Origin: Oscillospiraceae bacterium | GTDB taxonomy: Bacteria; Bacillota; Clostridia; Oscillospirales; Ruminococcaceae | DNA: 64,000 bases | Assembly: GCA_021203065.1 (NCBI GenBank) | Contig: JAJQBX010000025.1 | Span: 119,004-183,003 of the forward strand | Reading direction: 5' to 3' | Program-made: the position numbers and the translations under genes | Shown: in pieces, positions 1 to 10,625 of the stretch | How positions within the stretch are numbered: position 1 is the first letter of the stretch | How the letters are laid out: each line of letters begins with the position of its first letter | The notes under the pieces: model-generated | Seen by the model: the letters and a program-made list of their open reading frames with translations, nothing else | Database searches by the model: none | Told to the model about the DNA's origin: nothing

Positions 1-1637
1 CGATATAAGCTGTCGTCCATTTCCTCAACCTGACTGACAACGCTTCTGCCGTCGATGAAGTAATCCTGATAGGAATCATAGGTTGAGTAGACAACGTCAT
101 AGTCAATAGAAACGACGGTATAGAGCGAGTTTTCAAAAATCTCAAGGCAGACAAACACCGCCAGTACTATACACATCACCCTTGTCGGATTTTTCTTGAA
201 GAGGAAGAGCAGTGTGCAGAATACAACGATGCATAAAATCCCGAACCATACGGTTTCGAAGAGATAGAACGTCTCGTATTCCTGCCGGTAGATTACGATA
301 AGAACGACAATCCACGCAAACGCCGTCAGGCATATCTCCTTGAACGACACTCCCGAGAGGTTCTCAAACGCACGATAGGCGCAGATAATCATCATGAACG
401 AGAATGTGAACGAATAGCGGTAGGGAAGCCAGTTCGGGACTTGGAAGCCGTGCCATGCGATGTCGATTGTTGAGACATACATGCTCCCAAATATTGCAAA
501 CATGAGAGCTCCGTTCGCAACCTTTTCCTTGACGCTGATTTTTGAATTCAGGAAGAAGAGCGGAATCAGCATTATTATGATAGTTCCGCATGCTATCATC
601 GGAAGCCCCTCAGGTCTTACGGTGTCGTAGGAATTGGAGAAGAGCTTAGACAGGAATTCAAGAATATCGAACTGCGCAGTGGGCGTGAAGTCGGGGTCGG
701 AGAAGTCGAGCTTTCCAAGGCTCAGAGAGTAGTATGTCGGTATCAGTATAACAGCCGCCGCAAGAACTGCTATTATCGCCGAAGCGGCGAATTTGAGCCC
801 CGCCTTGAACCAGTGCGGCGCAATGGCATGTCCCGGGCGGGAGAAGACATAGTAGACAAAGTAGAGCGCACAGAAGAACCCGATCATATACCCGATATAG
901 AAGTGGGATATGAACATGATCGTGAGCGGCAGGACGAAGCCGAGCATCTTGCCGTGGTCTACAAGCCTTTCGATGCCTAAAAGTATTATCGGAAGCCATA
1001 TCATTCCGTCAATCCACATCGGGTTCATCAGCTCAACGACGATATAGGTCATGAGAGCATAGCTCACCGAGAAGATAACCTGACAGTATTCGTTTGCACC
1101 CTTTGATTTTCTCAGGTAATATGCAAACGCAAGAGCACAGCAGCCTATCTTGGCAAGCTCCATAATCTCAATAGCTCCGCACATCATTGTGCGTGGTAGC
1201 AGGATTATAATCCACATGAACGGGCTTGCAAGGTAGTATGCAAATATACCGAACATCTCGCCACTCAAGTTTCGTGACCAGCTGTAGATGAGCGAGCCGT
1301 CGCCCCAGATGGCGTCCCTTAAAGCTTCATAGTAGGAGACATACTGCCCGTTCAGGTCAAGAACAAGAACCGAATTCTCCCCGAACGGGTGCACCCCGAA
1401 GCAGGCATAGACGATATACATAATGCCGACCGGCAGGAAGAAGATAAGGAAGTTCCAACGGTTTCTATAGAACCATCTGCCGACAGCATTGTCCCAGATT
1501 TTCTTTTTTTGCTTTTTTGGAGCTTCCGGCTCCGGATTTTCGACAGCAGGAGCTTCCACGGTTTCTATTGCGGTTTCCGTTACAGTTTCCGTTGCTTCAA
1601 CCGTTTCGGGCGTCAGGTTTTCGATATTATCAGTCAT
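1..1637 (-). CDS. YfhO-family membrane glycosyltransferase (N-terminal part, runs off window)
   Basis: The reverse strand is open from an ATG at 1637 to the window edge: 545 residues and no stop. After a Pro/Glu/Lys-rich cytoplasmic N-terminus of about 55 residues come a first membrane span, the extracytoplasmic loop DLNGQYVSYYEAL, and many further hydrophobic spans, which is the layout of the YfhO family (GT-C fold). In Bacillus and Listeria, YfhO-type proteins transfer sugar from an undecaprenyl-phosphate donor made by CsbB/GtrB-type enzymes onto lipoteichoic acid. The ATG overlaps the stop of the GtrB-like gene by 8 bp (ATGACTGA) behind AGGGAGG, so the two are translationally coupled and probably a donor-maker and transferase pair. 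The acceptor polymer here is inferred, not seen. Confidence 0.8.
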   Translation of the reverse strand, partial: MTDNIENLTPETVEATETVTETAIETVEAPAVENPEPEAPKKQKKKIWDNAVGRWFYRNRWNFLIFFLPVGIMYIVYACFGVHPFGENSVLVLDLNGQYVSYYEALRDAIWGDGSLIYSWSRNLSGEMFGIFAYYLASPFMWIIILLPRTMMCGAIEIMELAKIGCCALAFAYYLRKSKGANEYCQVIFSVSYALMTYIVVELMNPMWIDGMIWLPIILLGIERLVDHGKMLGFVLPLTIMFISHFYIGYMIGFFCALYFVYYVFSRPGHAIAPHWFKAGLKFAASAIIAVLAAAVILIPTYYSLSLGKLDFSDPDFTPTAQFDILEFLSKLFSNSYDTVRPEGLPMIACGTIIIMLIPLFFLNSKISVKEKVANGALMFAIFGSMYVSTIDIAWHGFQVPNWLPYRYSFTFSFMMIICAYRAFENLSGVSFKEICLTAFAWIVVLIVIYRQEYETFYLFETVWFGILCIVVFCTLLFLFKKNPTRVMCIVLAVFVCLEIFENSLYTVVSIDYDVVYSTYDSYQDYFIDGRSVVSQVEEMDDSLY

Positions 1638-2559
1638 GAGTTCCTCCCTGTGATTTGATAGTGTCGGAAATGATGTATTTTGGTCGGTGCTTAATCTCCT
1701 CATAAATCTGGGCAAGATACCGCCCTATAATCGAAAGGCAGATCAAAATCAGTCCGCCTGTCAGAAGAAGCAGTATCTGCGAGCCTCCGAAGCTCCCCAG
1801 TCCCACTCCGCAGCACCTGAGAATAAAGAGCACCACAGAAACTGCTGATATTATTCCTCCGAGAACCCCCGAAAGGTAAAGGGGAATGGAGGTGAACGCC
1901 ATCAGGTTTTTGATGGCATATTTTATAAGCATTTTCGGAGTCCATTTTCTTTCGCCGAATGCCCTCTCCTCAACGTCGTAGGTGATGCTTTCAGAACGGA
2001 AACCCACCCATCCGGAAAGTGCCCGGAAGAAAGTGGTCCTCTCCTGAATCGATAAGATTGCGTCGATGACCTTTCGGTCAAGAAGCTTGAAATCGGAGGT
2101 ATCCGCCATGTCTATTCCCGAGGCGGAGGCAATGAGCTTATAAAACAGCTTCGAAAAAGCCTTGTAAATTCCGCTTTCCTTTCCACGGGAAGACTTCTTT
2201 CCCTCAACCACCTGAGCCCCGTTCTGCCAGAGCTTATACATTTCGGGGATGACCCTTGGCGGGTGCTGCAGGTCGCAGTCAATAACCACTGCGCAGTCGC
2301 CCTTTGCCGCCTCAAGCCCAGCCCAGATTGCGCTTTCCTTGCCGAAATTCCGGGAGAACCGGAGTCCAGAAACCCGGGAATCTTTCTCGTGCGCAAGAAG
2401 AATTTCCTGCCATGTGTTATCTTTTGATCCGTCGTCAGAGAAGATGAGCTCAAAATCAATGCCGCTCCCGTCAAGAACTCCCGAGATAACGCCGGCTGTA
2501 TTCTGAATATTAGCCTCCTCGTTGAACGAGGGTATTATGACTGAGAGCATAGCCTCCAT
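1630..2559 (-). CDS. Polyprenyl-phosphate glycosyltransferase, GtrB/CsbB-like (GT2)
   Basis: A 309-residue GT2 enzyme. The N-terminal GT-A domain has SVIIPSFNEEANI at the start, a DDGS nucleotide-binding motif and a D-x-D-like CDLQHPP (about residues 95-101). RTTFFRALSGWVGF and GERKW in the second half are typical of dolichol/undecaprenyl-phosphate hexose synthases. Two hydrophobic C-terminal segments (about 230-290) anchor it. It should load a sugar onto undecaprenyl phosphate on the cytoplasmic face. It starts 4 bp after the PHP gene and overlaps the YfhO-like gene by 8 bp. An alternative start is the second ATG (MLSVII) three codons in. The sugar identity cannot be read from sequence. Confidence 0.9.
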   Translation of the reverse strand: MEAMLSVIIPSFNEEANIQNTAGVISGVLDGSGIDFELIFSDDGSKDNTWQEILLAHEKDSRVSGLRFSRNFGKESAIWAGLEAAKGDCAVVIDCDLQHPPRVIPEMYKLWQNGAQVVEGKKSSRGKESGIYKAFSKLFYKLIASASGIDMADTSDFKLLDRKVIDAILSIQERTTFFRALSGWVGFRSESITYDVEERAFGERKWTPKMLIKYAIKNLMAFTSIPLYLSGVLGGIISAVSVVLFILRCCGVGLGSFGGSQILLLLTGGLILICLSIIGRYLAQIYEEIKHRPKYIISDTIKSQGGTHD

Positions 2560-2563
2560 CCTT

Positions 2564-3370
2564 TCAATCGGTGATTTTGCCGTAGAATTCCTCTGCTTTT
2601 TGCTTCTGTTCCTCAGGAAGAAGATTTATATCCGGTCTCACAGCCTTCTGCCATACGTCCTGACTCGGCTGTGGGAACATGTATTTGTTGGTAGCCTCTA
2701 AAATCGCAGTAATTTCATCATTCTGAAGCCTTGAAAGATAGTCGTGCGCATCCTCAAGCGGTCTCGAGAGAACTATTCCGCCTCCCGGGAAGCTCCAAGT
2801 TGTGTGCGTGTCCGAGCCTCCGGTCATGGGAATATCGTAAGTCTTGGCGTACATTTTCGCTCTTGCATCAAATTCCGGATCACGGTGCGAAGCGTTTATC
2901 GCCTCAACTCCGTCGACTTTCCTTGGGAATAGCCTTATCGTGTCGAGATACCCAGCCTCCCTGAACGGGTGGGCGTGTACAACGAAGCCGCCACAGCTGT
3001 GAACTAAGTCGCAGTAAGCCGGGAGCTCCATATTGTCAATCTCCGGATGATCCAAAAGAAACTGCTTGTCAAGACCGTATGTCAATAGCTCAGTTCCCCT
3101 GTAGGCAAACTCAAGACCGAAGAAGACCTGTAGACCAATCTCATCGCCACGCCTTTTTGCGTCCTCATACCCCTGACAGAAAAGATGAATCTTCACATCC
3201 CACGGAAGCCGTCTGTCAACTGCTGTGTTTCCGCCGAAGAAGTGATCTGTCACGAACATCCCTGTGTAACCGCATCTCTTGAGATTCTCCGCCTGCTCCG
3301 CACCGCTACAGCAGGAGCAGAGCGAGCCCTGAGAGGTGTGCAGGTGAGTCTCATACTTATATAGTTCCAT
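2564..3370 (-). CDS. PHP-domain phosphoesterase
   Basis: A 268-residue protein of the PHP (polymerase and histidinol phosphatase) superfamily. The metal-ligand motifs appear in order: HLHT near the N-terminus, TDHFF, GLEF, HAHPF and GSDTHT, so the trinuclear metal site looks intact. The substrate is unknown; relatives hydrolyse small phosphoesters or nucleotides. A longer reading from a GTG at 3397 is possible, but the promoter at 3405-3433 puts the transcription start at about 3398. The ATG at 3370, preceded by GGGGTGG, is therefore the likely start. First gene of a three-gene operon with the GtrB- and YfhO-like genes, so a role in cell-surface glycosylation or its signalling is possible but unproven. 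Confidence 0.85.
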   Translation of the reverse strand: MELYKYETHLHTSQGSLCSCCSGAEQAENLKRCGYTGMFVTDHFFGGNTAVDRRLPWDVKIHLFCQGYEDAKRRGDEIGLQVFFGLEFAYRGTELLTYGLDKQFLLDHPEIDNMELPAYCDLVHSCGGFVVHAHPFREAGYLDTIRLFPRKVDGVEAINASHRDPEFDARAKMYAKTYDIPMTGGSDTHTTWSFPGGGIVLSRPLEDAHDYLSRLQNDEITAILEATNKYMFPQPSQDVWQKAVRPDINLLPEEQKQKAEEFYGKITD

Positions 3371-3404
3371 ATTCCACCCCATAGTTTTAATAGTCACGAA
3401 CTAT

Positions 3405-3433
3405 ATTATAGCCCCACTTCTTCATAAAGTCAA
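3405..3433 (-). promoter_or_regulatory. Sigma-A promoter of the PHP-gtrB-yfhO operon
   Basis: On the reverse strand, TTGACT (3433-3428), a 17-bp spacer and TATAAT (3410-3405). Start of transcription predicted near 3398, giving a leader of about 28 nt before the ATG at 3370. Divergent from the T-box promoter 46 bp away. Confidence 0.85.
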
Positions 3434-3478
3434 CATCTCTTGCTTCCGTAAAGCTTCTGAAAAATTTAAAAAAAGTGC

Positions 3479-3507
3479 TTGACATTTGCGGCAATATGGT
3501 TTATGAT
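3479..3507 (+). promoter_or_regulatory. Sigma-A promoter of the leu/ilv operon
   Basis: TTGACA (3479-3484), 17-bp spacer, TATGAT (3502-3507). It sits directly upstream of the T-box leader, so the whole branched-chain operon can be transcribed from it. Confidence 0.85.
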
Positions 3508-3513
3508 AGTTGA

Positions 3514-3768
3514 AAAGGCGTTGACGGGAACAAAGCCATCCACCTGATTTCAAGAGAGCTGCCGGTCGGTGTAAGGCGGTAACGGGTCTTTGGTATAACT
3601 CATCCCTGAGCTTTCGGCTGAAAGGAAACGAGTAGGTTTGAACGGGTGCTCCCGTTAAAGGGCGGTCGTGTTGGTTGACACGAAATGAGGGGATGCAATT
3701 GCGGAAATTTGCAAAAAGCATCAAAAAGAGTGGTACCGCGGAGATACTATAACTTCGTCTCTTTTATC
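3514..3768 (+). ncRNA. T-box leader (probably tRNA-Leu) of the branched-chain amino acid operon
   Basis: The ~250-nt leader carries the T-box hallmark AGAGTGGTACCGCGGAG at 3728-3744; its UGGU bulge can pair with a tRNA ACCA end. Upstream, Stem I has AAGAGAG and the GGTCGGTG segment. The specifier loop reads TAA-CTC-A at 3596-3602, giving CTC (Leu) at 3599-3601 followed by the conserved purine; ATC (Ile) at 3602-3604 is the alternative reading. AAAAGAG (3724-3730) can pair with CTCTTTT (3759-3765) as the terminator. Uncharged tRNA should stabilise the antiterminator and turn on leuA and the genes behind it. A Leu specifier fits leuA as first gene. Confidence 0.93.
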
Positions 3769-3828
3769 CTAAACGTAGGTTGTTTTGGGTGAAAGATTTT
3801 TTTATACCCAAACGCAGGAAGGAGTTTT

Positions 3829-5508
3829 ATGAAGGGATACGAAAAGTACATCCGGCAGTATTTTCTGCCGAAGACAGTGACAAATGACTGGATCAATAAG
3901 GAATATGTCGACAAAGCACCAGTCTGGTGCAGTGTTGACCTGCGAGACGGCAATCAGGCTCTTATAATTCCGATGAGTCTTGAGGAAAAGCTCGAGTTCT
4001 TTGACCTTTTGGTGAAGATCGGCTTCAAGGAAATCGAAATCGGTTTCCCTGCCGCAAGCGAGACGGAATACGAATTCTGCCGTGCTCTTATCGAGAATAA
4101 TCTCATTCCCGACGACGTCACAATTCAGGTTTTAACCCAGTCACGTGAACACATAATCAAGAAAACCTTCGAGGCAATCGACGGCGCAAAGAATGCAATA
4201 GTGCATCTATATAATTCGGTGTCGGTAGCCCAGAGGGAACAGGTCTTCAGGAGAAGCAAGGAAGAGATAAAGGAAATTGCCGTTTCCGGCGCAAAGCTTT
4301 GCCTTGAATACAAGGAGAAGATGGGCGGAAATATCATGTTTGAATATTCCCCCGAAAGCTTCACGGGTGCTGAGCCGGAATTCTCGCTCGAGGTCTGCAA
4401 TGCAGTCTCCGAGGTCTGGAAGCCGTCGCCTGACAATAAGGTCATCTACAATTTCCCTGTGACGGTTTCCCATTCGATGCCGCATGTCTATGCCGCACAG
4501 ATCGAATACATGTGTAAAAATCTCAACTACAGAGATAATATAGTGGTTTCTCTGCACCCGCATAACGACCGTGGCTGCGCCATCGCAGACAGCGAAATGG
4601 GACTCTTGGCAGGTGCAGACAGAATCGAGGGAACTCTCTTCGGCAACGGCGAGAGAACCGGAAATGTCGACATCATAACTCTTTCGCTCAATATGTACTC
4701 TCAGGGCGTTGACCCGGAGCTCGACTTCTCCGACCTCCCTGCAATCACGGAGGTATACGAGAGAGTGACGAGGATGCATGTCTACGAAAGACAGCCCTAT
4801 TCCGGTCAGCTCGTCTTTGCGGCGTTCAGCGGTTCTCATCAGGACGCTATAGCAAAGGGAATGAAGTATCGTGAGGAGCACAACTGCGGAGTATGGACAG
4901 TTCCATATCTCCCGATAGACCCGACCGACGTCGGCAGAGTCTACGAGGCGGACGTCATCAGAATCAACTCTCAGTCGGGCGGCGGCGGAATCGGGTATGT
5001 CCTCGAAACGAGATACTCCCACATCCTCCCTCCCAAGATGCGTGCGGCGTTTGCTTATCACGTCAAGAGCATTTCCGACCACGAGCACAAGGAGCTCCAG
5101 CCGGACGAGGTCTATAAGATATTCAAGGACGATTTCGTCAATATCGAGACCCACCTGAAAGTCCCCGAGGCTCACTTCAAGCAGGAGCCTGATGGCATCA
5201 CGGCAACAGTGACTATGGACCTTGGCGGCGAGCGCAGGATTGAAACGGCATTCGGCAATGGCAGACTTGACGCAGTCAGCAACGCCATAAAGAATGCGCT
5301 TGGCAGCATTTATATACTTGATACATACACCGAGCACGCACTTGAGGTGAGCTCCAACGCAAAAGCGGCTTCCTATGTCGGAATCAAGGATGCGGACGGC
5401 AAGCTCGAGTGGGGCGCAGGAATCGACAGCGACATCATCGTCTCGTCCATCTATGCACTTGTGAGTGCAGTGAACAGACTTCTGGCACATTATAAGAATA
5501 ACCAGTAA
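3829..5508 (+). CDS. leuA: 2-isopropylmalate synthase
   Basis: A 559-residue enzyme condensing 2-ketoisovalerate with acetyl-CoA, the committed step of leucine synthesis. The length and N-terminus match the longer LeuA type found in yeast and actinobacteria rather than the ~515-residue E. coli type: the TIM-barrel begins with WCSVDLRDGNQALI, includes the metal-binding LHPHNDRG, and has GNGERTGN as substrate loop. The last ~130 residues form the LeuA regulatory (allosteric) domain, which in the family binds leucine. The start ATG follows AAGGAGT with good spacing. Lies just behind the T-box leader, so it is probably controlled twice: by tRNA-Leu charging and by leucine feedback. Confidence 0.96.
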   Translation: MKGYEKYIRQYFLPKTVTNDWINKEYVDKAPVWCSVDLRDGNQALIIPMSLEEKLEFFDLLVKIGFKEIEIGFPAASETEYEFCRALIENNLIPDDVTIQVLTQSREHIIKKTFEAIDGAKNAIVHLYNSVSVAQREQVFRRSKEEIKEIAVSGAKLCLEYKEKMGGNIMFEYSPESFTGAEPEFSLEVCNAVSEVWKPSPDNKVIYNFPVTVSHSMPHVYAAQIEYMCKNLNYRDNIVVSLHPHNDRGCAIADSEMGLLAGADRIEGTLFGNGERTGNVDIITLSLNMYSQGVDPELDFSDLPAITEVYERVTRMHVYERQPYSGQLVFAAFSGSHQDAIAKGMKYREEHNCGVWTVPYLPIDPTDVGRVYEADVIRINSQSGGGGIGYVLETRYSHILPPKMRAAFAYHVKSISDHEHKELQPDEVYKIFKDDFVNIETHLKVPEAHFKQEPDGITATVTMDLGGERRIETAFGNGRLDAVSNAIKNALGSIYILDTYTEHALEVSSNAKAASYVGIKDADGKLEWGAGIDSDIIVSSIYALVSAVNRLLAHYKNNQ

Positions 5509-5530
5509 CCAAAGGAGGAATTTGTCTCAT

Positions 5531-7207
5531 ATGAAAATGACAGGAGCGCAGATTGTAATAGAAACCCTGATTGAGCAGGGTGTCACAGACGTCTTTGGCT
5601 ATCCGGGCGGACAGGTCTTAAATATCTACGACGCCATCTACGATGCCGGGGACAGAATAAACCATATTCTCACTGCCCACGAGCAGGGCGCATCCCACGC
5701 CGCCGACGGCTATTCAAGAGCCACCGGAAAGGTCGGAGTTGTAATAGCAACATCAGGACCGGGTGCCACCAACTTGGTAACAGGAATCGCCACCGCAATG
5801 CTCGACTCAGTTCCGATGGTTGCAATAACCGGAAACGTTCCACAGAATTTGATCGGCAGGGACAGCTTCCAAGAAATAGACATCACGGGAATCACCCTCC
5901 CGATAACAAAGCACAATTTCTTTGTTCATAACGTCAATAAGCTCGCCGACCAGATAAGGCTTGCTTTCAAGATTGCAAAGTCAGGGCGTCCCGGACCGGT
6001 TCTTATCGATATTCCAAAGGACATCCAGACTGCTGTAGCCGATTATGAGCCTCAGCCGGTTGTCGAGAAGTTCCCAAACCCGATTCCTCCGCAGGAGGAC
6101 ATAGATGCGGCAATAAAGCTCCTCAACACCAAGTCCCGTCCCTATATCCACATCGGCGGCGGCGTCATCGGCTCGAAAACCTACGACATGGTAAGGGAGC
6201 TTGCCGAGAAGATCGACGCAGTAATAGGCTGTTCTCTCATGGGTCTTGCAGCAATTCCAACCGATTACGAGAGATTCTTGGGCATGCAGGGCATGCACGG
6301 GCACTACGCCTCTTCCGTTGCCAGTAACGATGCCGACGTCATAATCGCCATCGGCACACGTTTCAGCGACAGAGCAACCGGCGACAAATCGAGATTTGCA
6401 AAGGGAGCATCGATAATTCATATCGACCTCGACTTTGCTGAGATAAACAAGAACATTCCGGCAAATGTCGGTGTATGCGGAGATATTTCCGTTTCGCTCC
6501 GGAAGATTATAGACGGAGTTGAACCGAGAAAGAACCCCGACTGGATGTATCACATCAAGGAGCTCAAGCGTCTTGAGAAATCCTACATGCACGAGGACAA
6601 GGGACTTACGCCCCACTTCGTCATGCAGACGATAAACGAGATAAAGGACGCAGACACGATAATTGCAACCGACGTCGGTCAGCACCAGATGTGGGCTTGC
6701 CAGTACATCAATTTCCAGAAGCCCCGCAAGATAGTTTCAAGCGGCGGCTTGGGAACGATGGGCTTCGGAATGGGAGCGGCAATTGGCGCATGCGTCGGAA
6801 CAGGCGACAAGACAGTACTCATCACCGGCGACGGAAGCTTCGGAATGAACTTAAATGAGCTCTGCACCGCAGTGAATACCCACGTTCCGCTCACGATAGT
6901 TCTTATGAATAACGGTACTCTGGGAATGGTTCGCCAGTGGCAGACGCTGTTCTACAATCACCACTACTCGAACACAACTCTCAACCGCCCGACCGACTTT
7001 GTCAAGCTTGCAGAAGCGTTCGGCGCAAAGGGAGTCATGTGCGACACTCCTGAGAAGTTCCGCCGTGAGTTCCAGAAGGCTTACGAAAGCGACAAGGTAA
7101 CCCTTATTGATTGCAGAATCGATATGGACGAGTTCGTTCTTCCTATGCTTCCTCCCGGAGGAGCAATTGAAGACATCATAGTAGAAGCTAAGGCAAAGGA
7201 GGACTGA
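5531..7207 (+). CDS. ilvB: Acetolactate synthase large (catalytic) subunit
   Basis: ThDP-dependent enzyme joining two pyruvates (or pyruvate and 2-ketobutyrate) for valine/leucine or isoleucine synthesis. From the ATG at 5531 it has 558 residues beginning MKMTGAQIVIETL, like relatives. A TTG at 5522 is also in frame but only 3 nt behind AGGAGG. The N-terminal PYR domain holds FGYPGGQVLNIYDA with the catalytic Glu in HEQGASHAADGYSRA. The C-terminal PP domain has the ThDP/Mg site GDGSFGMN followed by NNGTLGMVRQWQ. Followed after 3 bp by its small subunit. Confidence 0.96.
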   Translation: MKMTGAQIVIETLIEQGVTDVFGYPGGQVLNIYDAIYDAGDRINHILTAHEQGASHAADGYSRATGKVGVVIATSGPGATNLVTGIATAMLDSVPMVAITGNVPQNLIGRDSFQEIDITGITLPITKHNFFVHNVNKLADQIRLAFKIAKSGRPGPVLIDIPKDIQTAVADYEPQPVVEKFPNPIPPQEDIDAAIKLLNTKSRPYIHIGGGVIGSKTYDMVRELAEKIDAVIGCSLMGLAAIPTDYERFLGMQGMHGHYASSVASNDADVIIAIGTRFSDRATGDKSRFAKGASIIHIDLDFAEINKNIPANVGVCGDISVSLRKIIDGVEPRKNPDWMYHIKELKRLEKSYMHEDKGLTPHFVMQTINEIKDADTIIATDVGQHQMWACQYINFQKPRKIVSSGGLGTMGFGMGAAIGACVGTGDKTVLITGDGSFGMNLNELCTAVNTHVPLTIVLMNNGTLGMVRQWQTLFYNHHYSNTTLNRPTDFVKLAEAFGAKGVMCDTPEKFRREFQKAYESDKVTLIDCRIDMDEFVLPMLPPGGAIEDIIVEAKAKED

Positions 7208-7210
7208 CAA

Positions 7211-7738
7211 GTGGCTAATGAATCAAGATTTGTAATAGCGGTATACGTTGAAAACAAGTTCGGCGTTCTGTCACGTGTTACGAGCATGTTCACCCGCCGT
7301 GGCTTCAATATCGACTCACTGACAGTTGGTGTGACCGAGTCCCCCGAATACTCCCGTATCACAATAACAATGAGCGGCGACGGCTACGCAAGAGACCAGA
7401 TGATAAATCAGCTCCGCAAGCTCTTCAACGTCAAGAAGGTCGAGTATATCGAGGACTCAAAGGCTCTGCAAAGGGAACTGATGCTCGTAAAAGTCCGCAA
7501 CGATCCCGAAAACCACCAGAGGCTTCTTTCGGCACTCGACATCTTCAAGGCTAAAATTGTCGACTATTCTGTCAACACTCTCAGTATTGAAGTAACCGGA
7601 ACGACCGACAAGCTTGACGCTTTCATCGAGATGGTAAGGGAGCTCGGAATAGTTGAGCTCTGCCGTACCGGCGTTGTGGCACTCCAGAAAGGCTCTTCGA
7701 ATATGCTCGAGGGGCTCAATCCGGACGAATTTATCTGA
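7211..7738 (+). CDS. ilvN: Acetolactate synthase regulatory small subunit
   Basis: A 175-residue protein starting with GTG at 7211, 8 nt behind AGGAGG. The first ~75 residues are an ACT domain (RFVIAVYVENKFGVLSRVTSMF) that in the family binds valine for feedback inhibition; the C-terminal half is the ALS_ss_C domain. It forms a complex with the upstream IlvB product and is encoded almost contiguously with it. Confidence 0.95.
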   Translation: MANESRFVIAVYVENKFGVLSRVTSMFTRRGFNIDSLTVGVTESPEYSRITITMSGDGYARDQMINQLRKLFNVKKVEYIEDSKALQRELMLVKVRNDPENHQRLLSALDIFKAKIVDYSVNTLSIEVTGTTDKLDAFIEMVRELGIVELCRTGVVALQKGSSNMLEGLNPDEFI

Positions 7739-7762
7739 CCCAAATGGCAAACTAAAATATAG

Positions 7763-8806
<1,044 letters not shown>

Positions 8807-8944
8807 TTTAGTTCTATTGGGCTGAGCCGTGGCAGCAACTGCTGCGGCTCTTGCCAATAATGTACAATGTACAATGTACGATGTACAATGTACAATGACT
8901 GTGTCGCCGTTCGGCGACAGATTTTTAAAATAAGGAGATTCGTG
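8807..8944 (+). other. ilvC-ilvD gap: GC hairpin followed by TGTACAA tandem repeats
   Basis: Just after ilvC is a hairpin, GAGCCG-TG-GCAG-CAA-CTGC-TG-CGGCTC (8824-8850), without a good T-run, so it looks like an mRNA stability or processing element rather than a full terminator. Next come about five copies of a 7-bp unit ATGTACA (about 8860-8896, one copy ATGTACG). The same repeat occurs at 52095-52125. ilvD starts behind AAGGAGATTC. Confidence 0.7.
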
Positions 8945-10609
8945 ATGGTTAAGGATAGAATTGTGGACGGGTTTGAGAATGCACCTCACCGTTCCCTTTA
9001 TAACGCTCTGGGACTCACCGAGGAGGAATTAAATCGTCCTCTTATCGGTATAGTAAGCTCCTATAATGAAATTGTCCCGGGGCATATGAATTTGGATAAG
9101 ATTACAGAAGCTGTCAAGATAGGCGTTGCAATGGCGGGAGGAACTCCGATTGTCTTCCCCGCAATCGCAGTCTGCGACGGTATAGCGATGGGTCACGAAG
9201 GAATGAAATACTCCCTCGTAACAAGGGATCTCATCGCCGATTCAACAGAAGCAATGGTCAAGGCTCACGGCTTTGACGGGCTCGTCATGATTCCTAACTG
9301 CGACAAGAACGTCCCGGGACTTCTTATGGCGGCGGCAAGACTCAATCTTCCGACAATCTTCGTCTCCGGCGGACCTATGCTTGCCGGTCACGTTGACGGT
9401 CACAAGACCAGTCTTTCAAGCATGTTCGAGGCAGTAGGCGCATATTCGGCAGGAAAGATGTCGGCTGAAAAGCTCCGTGAATACGAGATGAAAGCCTGCC
9501 CGTCCTGCGGCTCATGCTCAGGAATGTACACAGCAAACTCGATGAACTGCCTGACAGAAGTAATGGGAATGGGACTCCGTGGCAACGGCACAATCCCTGC
9601 GGCATATTCAGCAAGAATCGATCTTGCCAAGAGAGCCGGAATGCAGGTTATGGAGCTCGTGAGAAAGAATATAAGAGCCCGTGACATCATGACTAAAGAG
9701 GCTATCTACAATGCCCTCACCGCCGACATGGCTCTCGGCTGCTCGACCAACTCTATGCTCCACCTCCCGGCAATCGCCAACGAGTGCGACGTTGAGTTCA
9801 ATCTTCCTCTCGTAAACGAGATAAGCGAGAGAACCCCGAACCTCTGCCATCTTGCTCCCGCAGGACCCACCTACATGGAGGACCTCAACGAGGCAGGAGG
9901 AGTTTATGCAGTCCTTAAGGAGCTTTCAAAGAAGAATTTAATTACCACCGATGTCATGACCTGCACAGGTAAGACTATGGCTGAGAATATCGCAAATGTC
10001 GAGAATCTCAATAACACCGTCATCCGTGATATAGATAATCCTTACTCAAAGACCGGTGGAATCGCAGTTCTCTTCGGAAACGTCGCAGAAAACGGTTGCG
10101 TAGTCAAGAGAAGCGCAGTTGCCCCCGAAATGCTCGTTCACCGTGGACCAGCAAGAGTCTTCAACAGCGAGGAGGAGTGCATCAAGGTAATCTATGCCGG
10201 CGGAATCAAGGCTGGCGACGTCGTAGTTATCCGCTATGAGGGACCTGCAGGCGGACCGGGCATGAGAGAAATGCTCTCTCCGACATCAGCAATTGCAGGA
10301 GCTGGGCTCGATAAAGAGGTTGCCCTCATCACCGACGGACGCTTCTCAGGAGCTACACGTGGAGCGGCAATTGGTCACGTTTCACCCGAAGCGGCAAATG
10401 GCGGAACAATCGCCTATATCCACGAGGGCGATATGATTTCCATCAACATCCCCGAGCATAAGATTCATCTTGAAGTAAGTGATGAAGAGCTTTCGGAGCG
10501 TCGCAAGACCGATAAGCTCAAGACCAACGACAACTTAAGCGGCTACCTTAAGAGATACGCAAGAATGGTCTCATCTGCCGACAAGGGCGCAATTATAAAC
10601 ATAAAGTAA
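8945..10609 (+). CDS. ilvD: Dihydroxy-acid dehydratase
   Basis: A 554-residue Fe-S dehydratase making 2-ketoisovalerate or 2-keto-3-methylvalerate. The start is the ATG at 8945 ([21 protein letters not shown]) behind AAGGAGA; the upstream in-frame extension runs through the TGTACAA repeats and is not real. Cluster-ligand motifs are NCDKNVPG and [37 protein letters not shown] near the C-terminus is the family's hallmark. Confidence 0.96.
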   Translation: MVKDRIVDGFENAPHRSLYNALGLTEEELNRPLIGIVSSYNEIVPGHMNLDKITEAVKIGVAMAGGTPIVFPAIAVCDGIAMGHEGMKYSLVTRDLIADSTEAMVKAHGFDGLVMIPNCDKNVPGLLMAAARLNLPTIFVSGGPMLAGHVDGHKTSLSSMFEAVGAYSAGKMSAEKLREYEMKACPSCGSCSGMYTANSMNCLTEVMGMGLRGNGTIPAAYSARIDLAKRAGMQVMELVRKNIRARDIMTKEAIYNALTADMALGCSTNSMLHLPAIANECDVEFNLPLVNEISERTPNLCHLAPAGPTYMEDLNEAGGVYAVLKELSKKNLITTDVMTCTGKTMAENIANVENLNNTVIRDIDNPYSKTGGIAVLFGNVAENGCVVKRSAVAPEMLVHRGPARVFNSEEECIKVIYAGGIKAGDVVVIRYEGPAGGPGMREMLSPTSAIAGAGLDKEVALITDGRFSGATRGAAIGHVSPEAANGGTIAYIHEGDMISINIPEHKIHLEVSDEELSERRKTDKLKTNDNLSGYLKRYARMVSSADKGAIINIK

Positions 10610-10625
10610 CAGGAGGCTAAGCTAC

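Noticed and set aside
4207..5490. 427-residue minus-strand frame opposite leuA
   Set aside because: Shadow of the leuA codon pattern; no recognisable domain or start site. The same holds for the long antisense frames at 7973-8989, 27837-28871 and 33436-34389.
8867..8944. Extended N-terminus of IlvD
   Set aside because: Encoded by the TGTACAA repeats and gap; the ribosome-binding site fits the ATG at 8945.
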